The translations under genes were made by a program, and so were the position numbers. From JBMNFB01 sp050949085 (lineage in GTDB: Bacteria > Bacillota > UBA994 > UBA5500), in NCBI GenBank assembly GCA_050949085.1, contig JBMNFB010000005.1:1-24321 (forward strand): 24,321 bases of DNA. The letters run 5' to 3'. Each line of letters opens with the position of its first letter. Within the stretch, counting starts at the first letter, position 1. Below the pieces are notes generated by a model. The model ran no database searches, had not been told where the DNA came from, and saw nothing but the letters and a program-made list of their open reading frames with translations. Shown piece after piece: positions 1 to 6,693 of the stretch.

Positions 1-2
1 AC

Positions 3-449
3 CTGGAACCTATCGACCCCCATCGCGATCCGCAGGAAGTAACCGTCGTCCTCTACTTCGCTGACGCCGAGGCCATGTACGTCTGGCCGGAAGAGCGCGT
101 CGTGGAGCAAGGCGACGAGAGCCTGCCCGAACTCTTGATCAACGAACTCATCGCCGGGCCTACCAGCGACGACCTGCACGTCACCATCCCGGAAGAGACC
201 AAACTGCTCGGGATCAGCATTGAAGACGGCGTCGCTTTTGTCGACTTCTCCGAGGAAATCAGGACGAAGCACTGGGGTGGCTCAGCCGGCGAGCTGATGA
301 CCGTCGGCTCCATTGTCAACACCCTGACCGAACTGCCTGAGATTGAGGCCGTGCAGCTCCTGGTCGACGGCAAGGTAGAAGACGCCATCTGGGGCCACGG
401 CGTTACGTCAGAGCCAATTGAGCGGATGGAAGACCTGATCGGAGAGTAA
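3..449 (+). CDS. GerMN-domain protein, C-terminal part (5' end outside window)
   Basis: The frame is already open at the left edge and reads through to a stop at 449, so the true start lies upstream; the ATG at 75 falls inside the domain. The visible part begins with a beta strand (VTVVLYFADAEAMYVWPEERVV) and continues with LINELIAGP, LGISIEDGVAFVDFSEE and a final segment on integrating a test value (IVNTLTELPEIEAVQLLVDG). This order is typical of the GerMN domain (sporulation and spore germination), found in GerM and in LpqB-like exported proteins. In spore formers GerM is an exported lipoprotein of the engulfment and cortex machinery, but the N-terminal signal cannot be seen here. A strong hairpin terminator follows about 30 bases after the stop, so this is the last gene of its transcript. 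The domain call is confident; the exact role is inferred from the family. Confidence 0.85.
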   Translation: MEPIDPHRDPQEVTVVLYFADAEAMYVWPEERVVEQGDESLPELLINELIAGPTSDDLHVTIPEETKLLGISIEDGVAFVDFSEEIRTKHWGGSAGELMTVGSIVNTLTELPEIEAVQLLVDGKVEDAIWGHGVTSEPIERMEDLIGE

Positions 450-478
450 ACAAGACAGATAATCCCGCAGCAGCAGAA

Positions 479-522
479 CGCCCCGGCCTCCCCCGATATG
501 GGTTGGCCGGGGCGTTTCACGT
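479..522 (+). terminator. Rho-independent terminator after the GerMN gene
   Basis: A perfect 10-bp inverted repeat, CGCCCCGGCC at 479-488 and GGCCGGGGCG at 505-514, closes a loop of about 16 bases and is followed by a T-rich stretch (TTTCACGTTTCC). It stands about 30 bases after the stop of the GerMN gene. Confidence 0.8.
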
Positions 523-595
523 TTCCTTCCCCTGCGATGCTATCTATCTCAGTAACGCCTTGCAGTTCACTCACGATGCCAGCCCAGCAACCAAA

Positions 596-871
596 ATGTG
601 GGGCCTTGTGGCACTGGTATTGGGCATCTGCGGATTGATCATCAGCCTGTCCAGGGTTGCCTCGTCGAATAATAAACCGAGACGGACGGTTCTTGCCCTC
701 ATCACTCTGGTTCAAGTGCCAGCGATTATCTTGTGGTGGATGTTTCGCGGCACTCAGATCGCTGATGCTGGCGGGGCTGGACCTATCGGACATTGGTTCT
801 GGGCTATTCTGCACGTCTTGTTATTCATATTGGCAATTCATACCTTCTGGAACTGTTCGAGTGAAACCTAG
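596..871 (+). CDS. Small three-helix membrane protein, hypothetical
   Basis: The frame codes for three hydrophobic segments, WGLVALVLGICGLIISL, TVLALITLVQVPAIILWWMF and IGHWFWAILHVLLFILAIHTFW, separated by a short basic loop (SSNNKPRR). This is a plausible small integral membrane protein of 91 residues from the ATG at 596. The frame stays open back to a TTG at 503, but that start would lie inside the GerMN terminator hairpin. No convincing Shine-Dalgarno sequence precedes 596. The gene may therefore be weakly translated or may be the 3' remnant of a longer gene; the decayed sequence just downstream makes that plausible. I do not recognise a family. Confidence 0.4.
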   Translation: MWGLVALVLGICGLIISLSRVASSNNKPRRTVLALITLVQVPAIILWWMFRGTQIADAGGAGPIGHWFWAILHVLLFILAIHTFWNCSSET

Positions 872-904
872 CCATACTATCATTGTTGAATTTCAAAACA
901 CCTC

Positions 905-934
905 TTGACACTGGGTCTGTCTTCCAGATATACT
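905..934 (+). promoter_or_regulatory. Sigma-A promoter of riboswitch cassette 1
   Basis: TTGACA at 905-910 and TATACT at 929-934 are separated by 18 bases. The same boxes with the same spacing precede cassette 2 at 6463-6492. The start of transcription would fall about 10 bases before the riboswitch P1 helix. Confidence 0.85.
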
Positions 935-946
935 AACCGAAATATC

Positions 947-1059
947 TCGAAGCGCGCCTAGGGTGCCGTGCCATGTTGGTTGGCAGGCTGGTCCGAGCGG
1001 CGCGGGCCCGGATGATGCGGGTACACCGTGGGTAGAAAAGACCCCAGCGGCAAGTTCGA
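947..1059 (+). promoter_or_regulatory. ykkC-family riboswitch aptamer, copy 1 (subtype-2-like)
   Basis: The leader carries the ykkC consensus blocks in order: CCTAGGGTGCCG (from 957), GGTCCGAGCGG, TACACCGTGGG and GAAAAGACC followed by GGCAAGTTCGA. The 5' TCGAA at 947-951 pairs with TTCGA at 1055-1059 as P1. A side helix is formed by TGCCA and TGGCA around 968-984. Guanidine-I members usually read GGUCCGAGAG and ACACGGCGGGA; the AGCGG, ACACCGUGGG and GGCAAG blocks here look more like subtype 2, whose members sense ppGpp or PRPP. I cannot settle the ligand from sequence alone. The switch stands in front of an ABC exporter ATPase gene that is now broken. Confidence 0.8.
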
Positions 1060-1086
1060 TGGAACTGCTGCCTGGGGTCTTTTTGT
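1039..1086 (+). terminator. Riboswitch-controlled terminator, copy 1
   Basis: AGACCCCAG at 1039-1047 pairs with CTGGGGTCT at 1072-1080, and the inner GTTC (1054-1057) pairs with GAAC (1062-1065). The hairpin is followed by TTTTG. Its arms use the P3 CCC and the P1 TTCGA of the aptamer, so aptamer and terminator exclude each other. Ligand binding should therefore permit read-through (an ON switch). Confidence 0.85.
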
Positions 1087-1134
1087 TATCCCGGTAGAGA
1101 TAAGAACAGGCGACCACTTCTGGAGGTGAACCAA

Positions 1135-1600
1135 ATGACAGCGATTGAGATTAGGGGGCTCTACAAGGAATTCTGGCGGCAGCAGAAGGCCGCGGGGCTG
1201 CTGGGCAATCTGCGCAGCCTCTATAAAAAGCAGGGCGAGAGCGTCGTGGCGGTGAAGCCGCTACATCTATCTGTCGAGGCCGGTGAGACGCTGGCCTTTA
1301 TCGGCCCGAACGGCGCCGACAGCTTTCACCTGCTGGGCCGTATCTATGGACTGAATGACAAGGACAGCCGGCGGCGCCAGGCAGAGCTTATAGAGTGGTT
1401 TGAGCTGAAAGAGTTCTTCCATGTGCCGGTGCGCAAGCTCTCGCTGGGGCACCGCATGCGCTGCGAGCTGGCGGCCGCCCTGCTGCATTGGCCTCGATGA
1501 GCCCACCATCGGCCTGGACGTGGTGGCGCGGCGCAAGATGCGCGATCTGATCAAAAGCATCAACCAGGTGGATGGAGTCACCGTCTTCCTGACCTCGCAT
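1135..1600 (+). pseudogene. Decayed ABC exporter ATPase (COG4586-like), copy 1
   Basis: Translation begins well: GGAGGTG stands 7-8 bases before the ATG at 1135, and the protein starts MTAIEIRGLYKEFW. Compared with cassette 2, 165 bases (55 codons, in frame) are missing after GPNGA, so most of the Walker A motif and the Q-loop region are gone. The signature reads LSLGH rather than LSLGQ. At about 1494 a further small deletion of roughly ten bases breaks the frame and creates a stop at 1498-1500. The Walker B and D-loop part (LDEPTIGLDVVARRKMRD) and the switch region (VFLTSH) continue in another frame up to about 1600. The family is the ATPase of three-gene ABC-2 exporters with DUF990-type permeases. 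The gene cannot make an active ATPase. Confidence 0.85.
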
Positions 1601-1835
1601 GGTGGGGGTTCTCGACCGGGGGGTTTGGTTTGGCGGCCATCTTCTGCGGCAACAGCTACCACTTCGGCGAACTGATCGCCGGTGGGCAGCTGGATTATTA
1701 TCTGGCTTTGCCGAAAAACCCCCTGCTGCATATTCTGGTCAGCCGCATGGATATGTCCGGGGCGGGCGACCTGATCTTCGGCCTGCTGATGGGAGCGCTG
1801 GGCTGCTACGCCACCGGGGGCAACTATCTCACGAA
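1601..1835 (+). pseudogene. Fragment of ABC-2 (DUF990-like) permease
   Basis: Directly after the ATPase remnant, the frame starting near 1618 codes for GFGLAAIFCGNSYHFGEL, then GQLDYYLALPKNPLLHILVSRMDMSGAGDLIFGLLMGALGCY. This matches the middle of the second permease subunit (COG3694, DUF990 type) that normally follows the COG4586 ATPase and a first permease. The end of the ATPase, the whole first permease and both ends of this one are missing, so a large deletion joined the pieces. The fragment stops at about 1832, where the converging beta-propeller gene ends (1838). This fragment supports reading the original operon as ATPase, permease, permease under riboswitch control. Confidence 0.75.
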
Positions 1836-1837
1836 CG

Positions 1838-2887
1838 CTACTTCGGAAGACGCAGGACACGAATGCTGTTCCCACTAACCACCAACAGCTGATCTCCATG
1901 TAGGGCGAGGTCACGGATAACATCCTTGCCTGGCAGCGACATACTGCCGACTACATCGCCGTTTTGCCGCAATATGTGGATTGTATCCCCACTTTGAACG
2001 AGCAGCCGATCATCATCCAGGCGCATCGGTGTAAAATGGGTTAAGCCGGTTTTGAACGCTTGCTGCCACAAAACCTCGCCTGTCCCCATGTCCAGGGCGT
2101 TTAGCTGTCCTGAGAATGAAGCTATGAAGACTCGTTCTTCGGTTAGCAGAGCTTGCGCCCCGTCTCCACCAGTATCCGGTAGGGTAGCCCTCCACCTTGT
2201 GAACAATGACGGATACTCCAAAGCTACCACGCGTGTATGCTCCAGTTCATCGCTGAACGCCAGCACGGTTGCCTGGTTGGCGCCTAAGAATGCGATGGGA
2301 AATCCAACGTCGATCCGAGACATGTCCTTTCCGCTAACGGAGTCCAGCACATGGACATACCCGTCCAGGTCACCGACGAGCAACTGGCTACCGATCGGAA
2401 CAGGGGAAGCAATGACTCGGCTGCCAAGCTCGAGCATCCACTTCACGTCGCCTGTCTGGGCGTCCAGCGAATAAACCACACCATTGAGAGTGGCAGCAAA
2501 AATGCTTCCACCAGCCAGTACGGGTAGCGCTGTTAGGTGGCCTGCCAGCTCACGCGTCCAGCGCAATACTCCTGAATCAGCCTGCAGACAGAATATGCTG
2601 CTGCCGCCAGCGCAGAGAACGGCTTCTCCCGCCCCAAAAAGCGTGGTGATCTCAATGGCATCCGTGGATAGCTTTGTCTCCCATAACTTGCGACCTGTCA
2701 TTAGCGACAGCGCCCCTGCCTCTCTCGTGAAATCGGTTCCATAGTAGACACTATCATTGAACGCCAGCAAGCTCGATAATGAACCCTCACGATGAGCATA
2801 GAGGGGACGCCGCCAATAGCCGAAGGCCAGACACAGGCAGGTCACCGCTACCAGTACCAGTAGCAGCCATCGAGTGCATCGTTTCAT
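1838..2887 (-). CDS. Membrane-anchored PQQ-type beta-propeller protein
   Basis: The 349-residue product starts with a short basic stretch and a hydrophobic segment (residues about 7-23), a signal anchor or uncleaved signal peptide, so the body lies outside the membrane. It contains at least five propeller repeats of the PQQ/BamB type, seen as turns such as GALSLMTGRKLWE, LQADSGVLRWTREL, LDAQTGDVKWMLEL, LDSVSGKD and LDMGTGEVLWQQAF, each followed by paired beta strands. Such repeats need not bind PQQ and often serve as protein-interaction scaffolds. The ATG lies one base after the stop of the upstream gene (TAA, G, ATG), so the two are cotranscribed and probably translationally coupled. The 3' end converges on an ABC permease fragment. 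Function is unknown. Confidence 0.85.
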   Translation of the reverse strand: MKRCTRWLLLVLVAVTCLCLAFGYWRRPLYAHREGSLSSLLAFNDSVYYGTDFTREAGALSLMTGRKLWETKLSTDAIEITTLFGAGEAVLCAGGSSIFCLQADSGVLRWTRELAGHLTALPVLAGGSIFAATLNGVVYSLDAQTGDVKWMLELGSRVIASPVPIGSQLLVGDLDGYVHVLDSVSGKDMSRIDVGFPIAFLGANQATVLAFSDELEHTRVVALEYPSLFTRWRATLPDTGGDGAQALLTEERVFIASFSGQLNALDMGTGEVLWQQAFKTGLTHFTPMRLDDDRLLVQSGDTIHILRQNGDVVGSMSLPGKDVIRDLALHGDQLLVVSGNSIRVLRLPK

Positions 2888-2888
2888 C

Positions 2889-4205
2889 TTAGGGCTTCCA
2901 TGTTTCGTAGAAGGAAATAGGTATTACCTCGGTATAGGCAGGGACGATAACCCAGTCATTAAGCTTGCTGTCCCACGTCAAATATTCGTAGACGATTCTC
3001 CCTGCAACACAATGTATCCAAGCTGTACTTTCATGATGCAAAGCGTCCCACCCTAAGGTGAAGGGCATACCTCCCTCTGGATAGGCATACGAGTTTCGTA
3101 GGCTTTGCTCTGACGTCAATGTTGCCGGAAAGGCAATTGATTGGACGTCAGCACCACCTATGCGCCACAGTATTTCGTCGTTCCCATAGTTTCCATCCCA
3201 ATTCCTTACCGTTACGTTCGATGATGAGAGGGCGATGCCTCTCGCCAACCCAAGAATAACCCCAGCCCTCTCCAACTCAGGGTCCAAGCTCATGAGACCA
3301 ATCATCAAGTCTACGGAAACAGACTCCAGAATACTCGTGGTAGGCTGAGGGTTAAAAAGCCAGATCTGACCATCAGCGCGCGTAAGGCTTTCATTACGCA
3401 GTCTGGCGTCAACCTGCACTTGCGACAAGGCTATGTAGTCCGAGTTCAGCCATGTCTTTACTTCTTCAGGTCTCGTCCAGATTCGGACTTGCAGAAGCCC
3501 CCTTGCATTACCCAAGTAATTGGGGGGATATGAGTACAGGTTGATGATCCCTGTGCACGCGTCTGTACTCACACCGTTGATCTGCGAAAATAGCTCTGTG
3601 GAATAATGCTCCCGATGGCTATTGGGATCCGAACCGAGATCCATGATCTCTATTGGTTCCTGCGGTGCACCATTCTGTGGAGAAACAGGGCCTACGTTCG
3701 CTGTGCCGCATACAGATGTGGCGACGTCTTTGAAGTAATCTATAAACTGCCTGCTATAGTAGTTATCATAAATGTCACCAAAGGCGAGGTAACTAGCACC
3801 CATCCCATCGACAACCAAGACACAAGTCTTGCCGCCAGGACTTATCTCAACGCGCAGAGCAGCATCCTTGACCCCCATCTGTGTTTCAATATGCCCCAGC
3901 ATAGTGCCATAGAGCAACTGCTCATTTTTCAAGAAAGCGTTAAGCTCGCCACTCACTTCAAACGAATAGTTTCCTCGAGCTGAAACAATCTCGCCCCGAA
4001 AAACAGAGTTCTTGGGGTCGATCTTGCCACGGAGGGCATATACGTCTCCGCCGAAAAGCTGATCAGAAAAAGACTTTGGCCCTGCACTAGCCAAGGCGGC
4101 AGACAGAACTACTTCTGTGGGACTGTCCTTGTATGCCAAAGTAGGGGAGCAAAAGGCCAACAGCAGAAAGAGACCTGTCAGTAGCACGACCGCTTTTCTA
4201 AACAA
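2889..4205 (-). CDS. Secreted protein of unknown function, TTG start
   Basis: The 438-residue product has a clear Sec signal peptide (MFRKAVVLLTGLFLLLAFCS, cleavage likely after TLA at residue 24). The start is TTG at 4203-4205, chosen because a perfect AAGGAGG lies nine bases upstream and the signal peptide begins exactly there. The mature part has a beta-rich first half (FRGEIVSARGNYSFEVSGEL, LRVEISPGGKTCVLVVDGMG), a middle with two cysteines (SVCGTANVG, DACTG), and a C-terminal half rich in aromatic residues, ending in FYETWKP. I recognise no family. It is the first gene of a tight two-gene operon with the beta-propeller protein, which suggests that the two act together on the outer face. 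A 16-bp palindrome lies 33 bases upstream. Confidence 0.8.
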   Translation of the reverse strand: MFRKAVVLLTGLFLLLAFCSPTLAYKDSPTEVVLSAALASAGPKSFSDQLFGGDVYALRGKIDPKNSVFRGEIVSARGNYSFEVSGELNAFLKNEQLLYGTMLGHIETQMGVKDAALRVEISPGGKTCVLVVDGMGASYLAFGDIYDNYYSRQFIDYFKDVATSVCGTANVGPVSPQNGAPQEPIEIMDLGSDPNSHREHYSTELFSQINGVSTDACTGIINLYSYPPNYLGNARGLLQVRIWTRPEEVKTWLNSDYIALSQVQVDARLRNESLTRADGQIWLFNPQPTTSILESVSVDLMIGLMSLDPELERAGVILGLARGIALSSSNVTVRNWDGNYGNDEILWRIGGADVQSIAFPATLTSEQSLRNSYAYPEGGMPFTLGWDALHHESTAWIHCVAGRIVYEYLTWDSKLNDWVIVPAYTEVIPISFYETWKP

Positions 4206-4212
4206 TTAACTT

Positions 4213-4219
4213 AACCTCC
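4213..4219 (-). promoter_or_regulatory. Ribosome binding site that fixes the TTG start at 4205
   Basis: On the minus strand AAGGAGG is followed by TTAAGTTAAT-type spacing and then TTG TTT AGA. The full match to the anti-Shine-Dalgarno sequence, placed about nine bases away, supports the TTG start over any later codon. Confidence 0.8.
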
Positions 4220-4238
4220 TTATCACATCATAACAGCA

Positions 4239-4254
4239 TATTCCAATTGGAATA
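4239..4254. promoter_or_regulatory. 16-bp perfect palindrome, candidate operator
   Basis: TATTCCAATTGGAATA reads the same on both strands. It lies upstream of the secreted operon (start 4205), in the position expected for its promoter, and TATGAT lies between it and the start on the minus strand. A second, weaker palindrome (TTAACGTTAA) lies near 4280-4290. A dimeric repressor site is possible; no regulator gene is visible next to it. Confidence 0.45.
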
Positions 4255-4591
4255 GACTCGCTTCGCGTTCCCTACCAAGTTAACGTTAAGGAGGATCGAG
4301 CCGCCCCCTGATAACCCAGGCAATGTAATACGTCAAACCGCTGGACTACTAACAAGCGCCAGACGGAGTACAATGCGATGCTTGAACATATTCGGGTGAA
4401 TCAAACACCATCGCCGCAACGTAAAGGCGTCACAACTGCTGGCACTGCAAAACTAAGTCATCCACTCCTTTAGGTTTTCTGCCTAAGTTGACGTCTCTAC
4501 TGTGCTCACATAATGCACTGAATCCAGAAGCACTGGGTAATCGGATCGAGACTACGCACGGTGACGTTCGTTTGAAGCCCTGGCCCAGCCA
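4255..4591. other. Gene-free stretch
   Basis: No open frame with coding character or a ribosome binding site was found here. The only structure seen is the TTAACGTTAA palindrome near 4280-4290. The right end runs into a decayed secreted-protein fragment on the plus strand, so this stretch may be degenerate sequence from the same event. Confidence 0.5.
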
Positions 4592-4908
4592 GTGCGGAAT
4601 CCTGAATCACACCGTTCGGATAACGCTCCACCAATAGAAGGCTGGATCGACCCATCGCTTACCAACTTCGGGCAAGTCGGAGACTATGCGTGGCAGGATT
4701 CCCACGGCACGACCCAACTCAGTTTAGTCGCAATCAAACACGGTAATTCCACCGTAGCTCTGGGCAAGCCTGGTTGAGACCACCATCGGCCACCTGAATT
4801 AGGTCAATACCAGCACCGGCGCCAGTCTCGATGAGCTGACAAAGCCAGAGAAAATGCTGGCGTACAATGCGCCGACCACTACGCACACTGGCTCGCAAGA
4901 GGGTGTTC
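4592..4908 (+). pseudogene. Decayed paralogue fragment of the secreted protein at 7252-8496
   Basis: In broken frames this segment matches residues about 120-215 of the product encoded at 7252-8496 on the other strand. The aligned blocks are PPIEGWIDPSLTNFGQVG against TPIESLADPALSNVEQVG, YAWQDSHGTTQLSLVAI against YVWQDDRGTTQFGVVAV, and ETTIGHLN-VNTSTGASLDELT with EKMLAYNAPTTTHTG against EATINHLDHINTSTGIRLDELT with DEMLAYNEPTITHTG. A frameshift near 4765 and a stop codon near 4800 (between HLN and VNTSTG) interrupt it. Both ends of the gene are missing, and the orientation is opposite to the intact copy. It is a relic of a second family member, not a functional gene. Confidence 0.8.
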
Positions 4909-4975
4909 CATGCCGTACACCCCCTCTTGTCGTAATTCACTACATATTATATCTATTTCTGAAGTGTTGGTCAAT

Positions 4976-5392
4976 CTACCTGATGCTGGTCAGCGAATCA
5001 CCTGCAGACAAAGGGGCGGGGTGCTGTCCCCGCCCTTTTCCTTCTGTTGTTTCAATTTCACAATAGCGGCCAGACGGTAGCATCTCGTCTGGCAGGATCA
5101 GCCTTACGACCAGATAGTCTGTCTGTGATGGATAGTCGCTGACAGAACGGCCAAGCTTTTCCCTTGCCGCAGCCAGGGTAGTAAGAATCGTTTCAACCTC
5201 CCCTGGGTCAGTTATCGTCAGGCGCCCCTGGCTTTCTCCAGCGCTCCACTGTTCCATTTCGACAGACAGTACCGCGGTCGTAGCCGGGAGTGCAAGAGGT
5301 TGCAGCGTTGACAGCAGGCATACGGCTCCCGCAATCGCTGCCAGCAGAACCGCACACAACAGCCAAAACGTGCGCTTCCGGTAGCAAGGCAC
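4976..5392 (-). CDS. Small membrane-anchored protein, hypothetical (DUF5301-like)
   Basis: The product has an N-terminal hydrophobic helix (FWLLCAVLLAAIAGAVCLL) and a small extracytoplasmic domain containing LTITDPGEVETILTTLAAAR, SVSDYPSQTDYLVVRLIL and GRYCEIE, a pattern like the DUF5301 family of exported proteins. The GTG at 5390-5392 is chosen because GGGAGGTGG lies a few bases upstream; an in-frame ATG at 5410 would overlap that site. The last 20 or so residues are encoded by a GC-rich hairpin (5014-5035) that looks like a terminator, so the original stop may have been lost by a small indel near 5050. About 138 residues. The function is unknown. Confidence 0.5.
   Translation of the reverse strand: MPCYRKRTFWLLCAVLLAAIAGAVCLLSTLQPLALPATTAVLSVEMEQWSAGESQGRLTITDPGEVETILTTLAAAREKLGRSVSDYPSQTDYLVVRLILPDEMLPSGRYCEIETTEGKGRGQHPAPLSAGDSLTSIR
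5011..5041 (+). terminator. Hairpin terminator, possibly bidirectional
   Basis: GGGCGGGG at 5014-5021 pairs with CCCCGCCC at 5028-5035 around a six-base loop and is followed by TTTTC on the plus strand. On the minus strand the run after the stem is only CTTTG. The 3' end of the minus-strand gene at 4976-5392 reads through it. Confidence 0.55.
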
Positions 5393-5465
5393 CTTTTCCA
5401 CCTCCCGCATTCATCAATAGTCGGCTTAAGCAGGCGACGAGCCAAAGCAGATGCACAAACAGCAG

Positions 5466-5704
5466 TGAGGCGTCGCGCCAAGTGTAACGCCTCACCTGCA
5501 AGTGCTTTCGGTGGCGCCGATCATCGCCGAAACCATCCGCCGCATCAACCAGGGCGAATCGGTCAGCACACTTTTTCGCAGCTGATGGACCGCAGCCAAC
5601 TGAAGATGAAATACGGGGACGAACAGGTACTGGTCGTCCCCGCTGCTCTTATGACGGATCTGGCGGCTGGGGTGCAAGCAGCGAATCGGCTGGAAAGCCT
5701 TTAA
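5466..5704 (+). pseudogene. Frameshifted 3' remnant of an unknown gene
   Basis: Two frames join into a protein-like sequence: VAPIIAETIRRINQGESVS with TLF in one frame up to about 5580, then QLMDRSQLKMKYGDEQVLVV and PAALMTDLAAGVQAANRLE in another up to the stop at 5704. The amphipathic helix and strand pattern looks like the C-terminal end of a real soluble protein with one frameshift. I do not recognise the family. The remnant begins just after an 8-bp inverted repeat (TGAGGCGT at 5466-5473, ACGCCTCA at 5487-5494) and ends about 35 bases before the IS110 relic. The rest of 5393-5740 shows no gene. Confidence 0.35.
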
Positions 5705-5737
5705 CTGGGAATTTCGCAGGGATTTTGGCAAAGGGGG

Positions 5738-6440
5738 TTATGCCTTCGCGCTATGCACCTTCCTTTCAGGCGTGTAGAGTTGGTTGTTGCGTAGCAGCGC
5801 ATCGACCAGACTCACAAGTTTTCTTGCGGTTAAGACGAGGGCGCGTTTATGTTGGTGTTTAGGCACTTCGTTGTATTTCTTCCGGTAGTACTCTCCGAAT
5901 TCGGGGGCGCGGTTCTTCACTGAGTTGGCAGCTTCAATCAGGTAGTAGCGCAGGAATCGGTTACCGGAGCGAATGCGCTTGGTATCTTCGGCCTCGAAAG
6001 AGCCGGACTGATGCCTATGCCAGGTAAGGCCAGCATACTTAGCCAGGGCAGCTTGGTTGCTGAAACGGTCAATGTCACCTATTTCAGCCAGGATACCGGC
6101 AGCGTAGACCCGACCTATGCCTGGAACAGAACGCAGGCACGTAGCCTCAGGGATCCCATCTAGAATGCGTTCAATTGCTTTGTCTAGATCCTTGAGTTGG
6201 CTCTGGATGCTGCGTATGGCCTGAACGGAAGTACCAAGCACTAGATCAACAGAGTCTTCCATAGCCTTAGAAAGCCGGTACGATGCCCGGGCAGCCTTCT
6301 GAATGCAATTGGCAACTCGCTCAGGGTCGGGGAAGCGAATTGGAGAAACTGGCAATAAGGTTAAACTACCTACGTCATCGCACACGTGGTCACGTTTTTC
6401 AGCCGCGGTCGTGATTGGTAAGTCATGCCGTTCCCTATTC
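5738..6440 (-). pseudogene. IS110-family transposase, N-terminally truncated
   Basis: The C-terminal half of an IS110 transposase is well preserved. It has the helical linker (FPDPERVANCIQKAARASYR), then the Transposase_20 region with LRSVPGIGRVYAAGILAEIG, ALAKYAGLTWHRHQSGSFEA, GNRFLRYYLIEAANSVK and PKHQHKRALVLTARKLV, ending at TAA 5738-5740. The N-terminal RuvC-like DEDD domain, normally about 150-180 residues, is missing, so the enzyme cannot be active. The open frame runs to 6469 only by chance, because its first codons lie in the promoter of riboswitch cassette 2. The truncation point therefore coincides with the left edge of that cassette at about 6443. IS110 elements lack conventional inverted repeats, and none are seen. 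Confidence 0.9.
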
Positions 6441-6462
6441 TTTTGAATTCTCAAAACACCTC

Positions 6463-6492
6463 TTGACACTGAGCCTGTCTTCCAGATATACT
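6463..6492 (+). promoter_or_regulatory. Sigma-A promoter of riboswitch cassette 2
   Basis: TTGACA at 6463-6468 and TATACT at 6487-6492 with 18 bases between them, identical in boxes and spacing to the promoter of cassette 1. Confidence 0.85.
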
Positions 6493-6504
6493 AACCGAAA
6501 TATC

Positions 6505-6617
6505 TCGAAGCACGCCTAGGGTTCCGTGCCGATAGTGTCGGCAGGCTGGTCCGAGCGGCGCGGGCCCGGATGATGCGGGTACACCGTGGGTAGAAAAGAC
6601 CCCAGCGGCAAGTTCGA
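6505..6617 (+). promoter_or_regulatory. ykkC-family riboswitch aptamer, copy 2 (subtype-2-like)
   Basis: The conserved blocks are the same as in copy 1: CCTAGGGTTCCG, GGTCCGAGCGG, TACACCGTGGG and GAAAAGACC. P1 is TCGAA (6505-6509) with TTCGA (6613-6617). The side helix differs in sequence from copy 1 but is still paired, TGCCGA with TCGGCA here against TGCCA with TGGCA there. Copy 2 has the more usual CTAGGGTTCCG block, where copy 1 reads CTAGGGTGCCG. Subtype and ligand are uncertain, as for copy 1. Confidence 0.8.
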
Positions 6618-6646
6618 TGGAACTGCTGCCTGGGGTCTATTTTTAT
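6597..6646 (+). terminator. Riboswitch-controlled terminator, copy 2
   Basis: AGACCCCAG at 6597-6605 pairs with CTGGGGTCT at 6630-6638, followed by ATTTTTATA. As in copy 1, the stem uses bases of the aptamer P1 and P3 helices, so it is mutually exclusive with the ligand-bound fold. The T-run is interrupted by one A compared with copy 1. Confidence 0.8.
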
Positions 6647-6693
6647 ACCCGGGTGGAGGTAAGAACAACCGAACAATCCTGGAGGTGAACCAA

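Noticed and set aside
53..814. Long open frame on the minus strand
   Set aside because: It overlaps the GerMN gene and its terminator; its protein is low-complexity in Ser/Pro/Thr and has no domain character, a shadow frame.
990..1030. Possible tRNA or other structured RNA gene in the GC-rich block
   Set aside because: No acceptor stem, T-loop or CCA pattern; the block is explained as the ykkC riboswitch.
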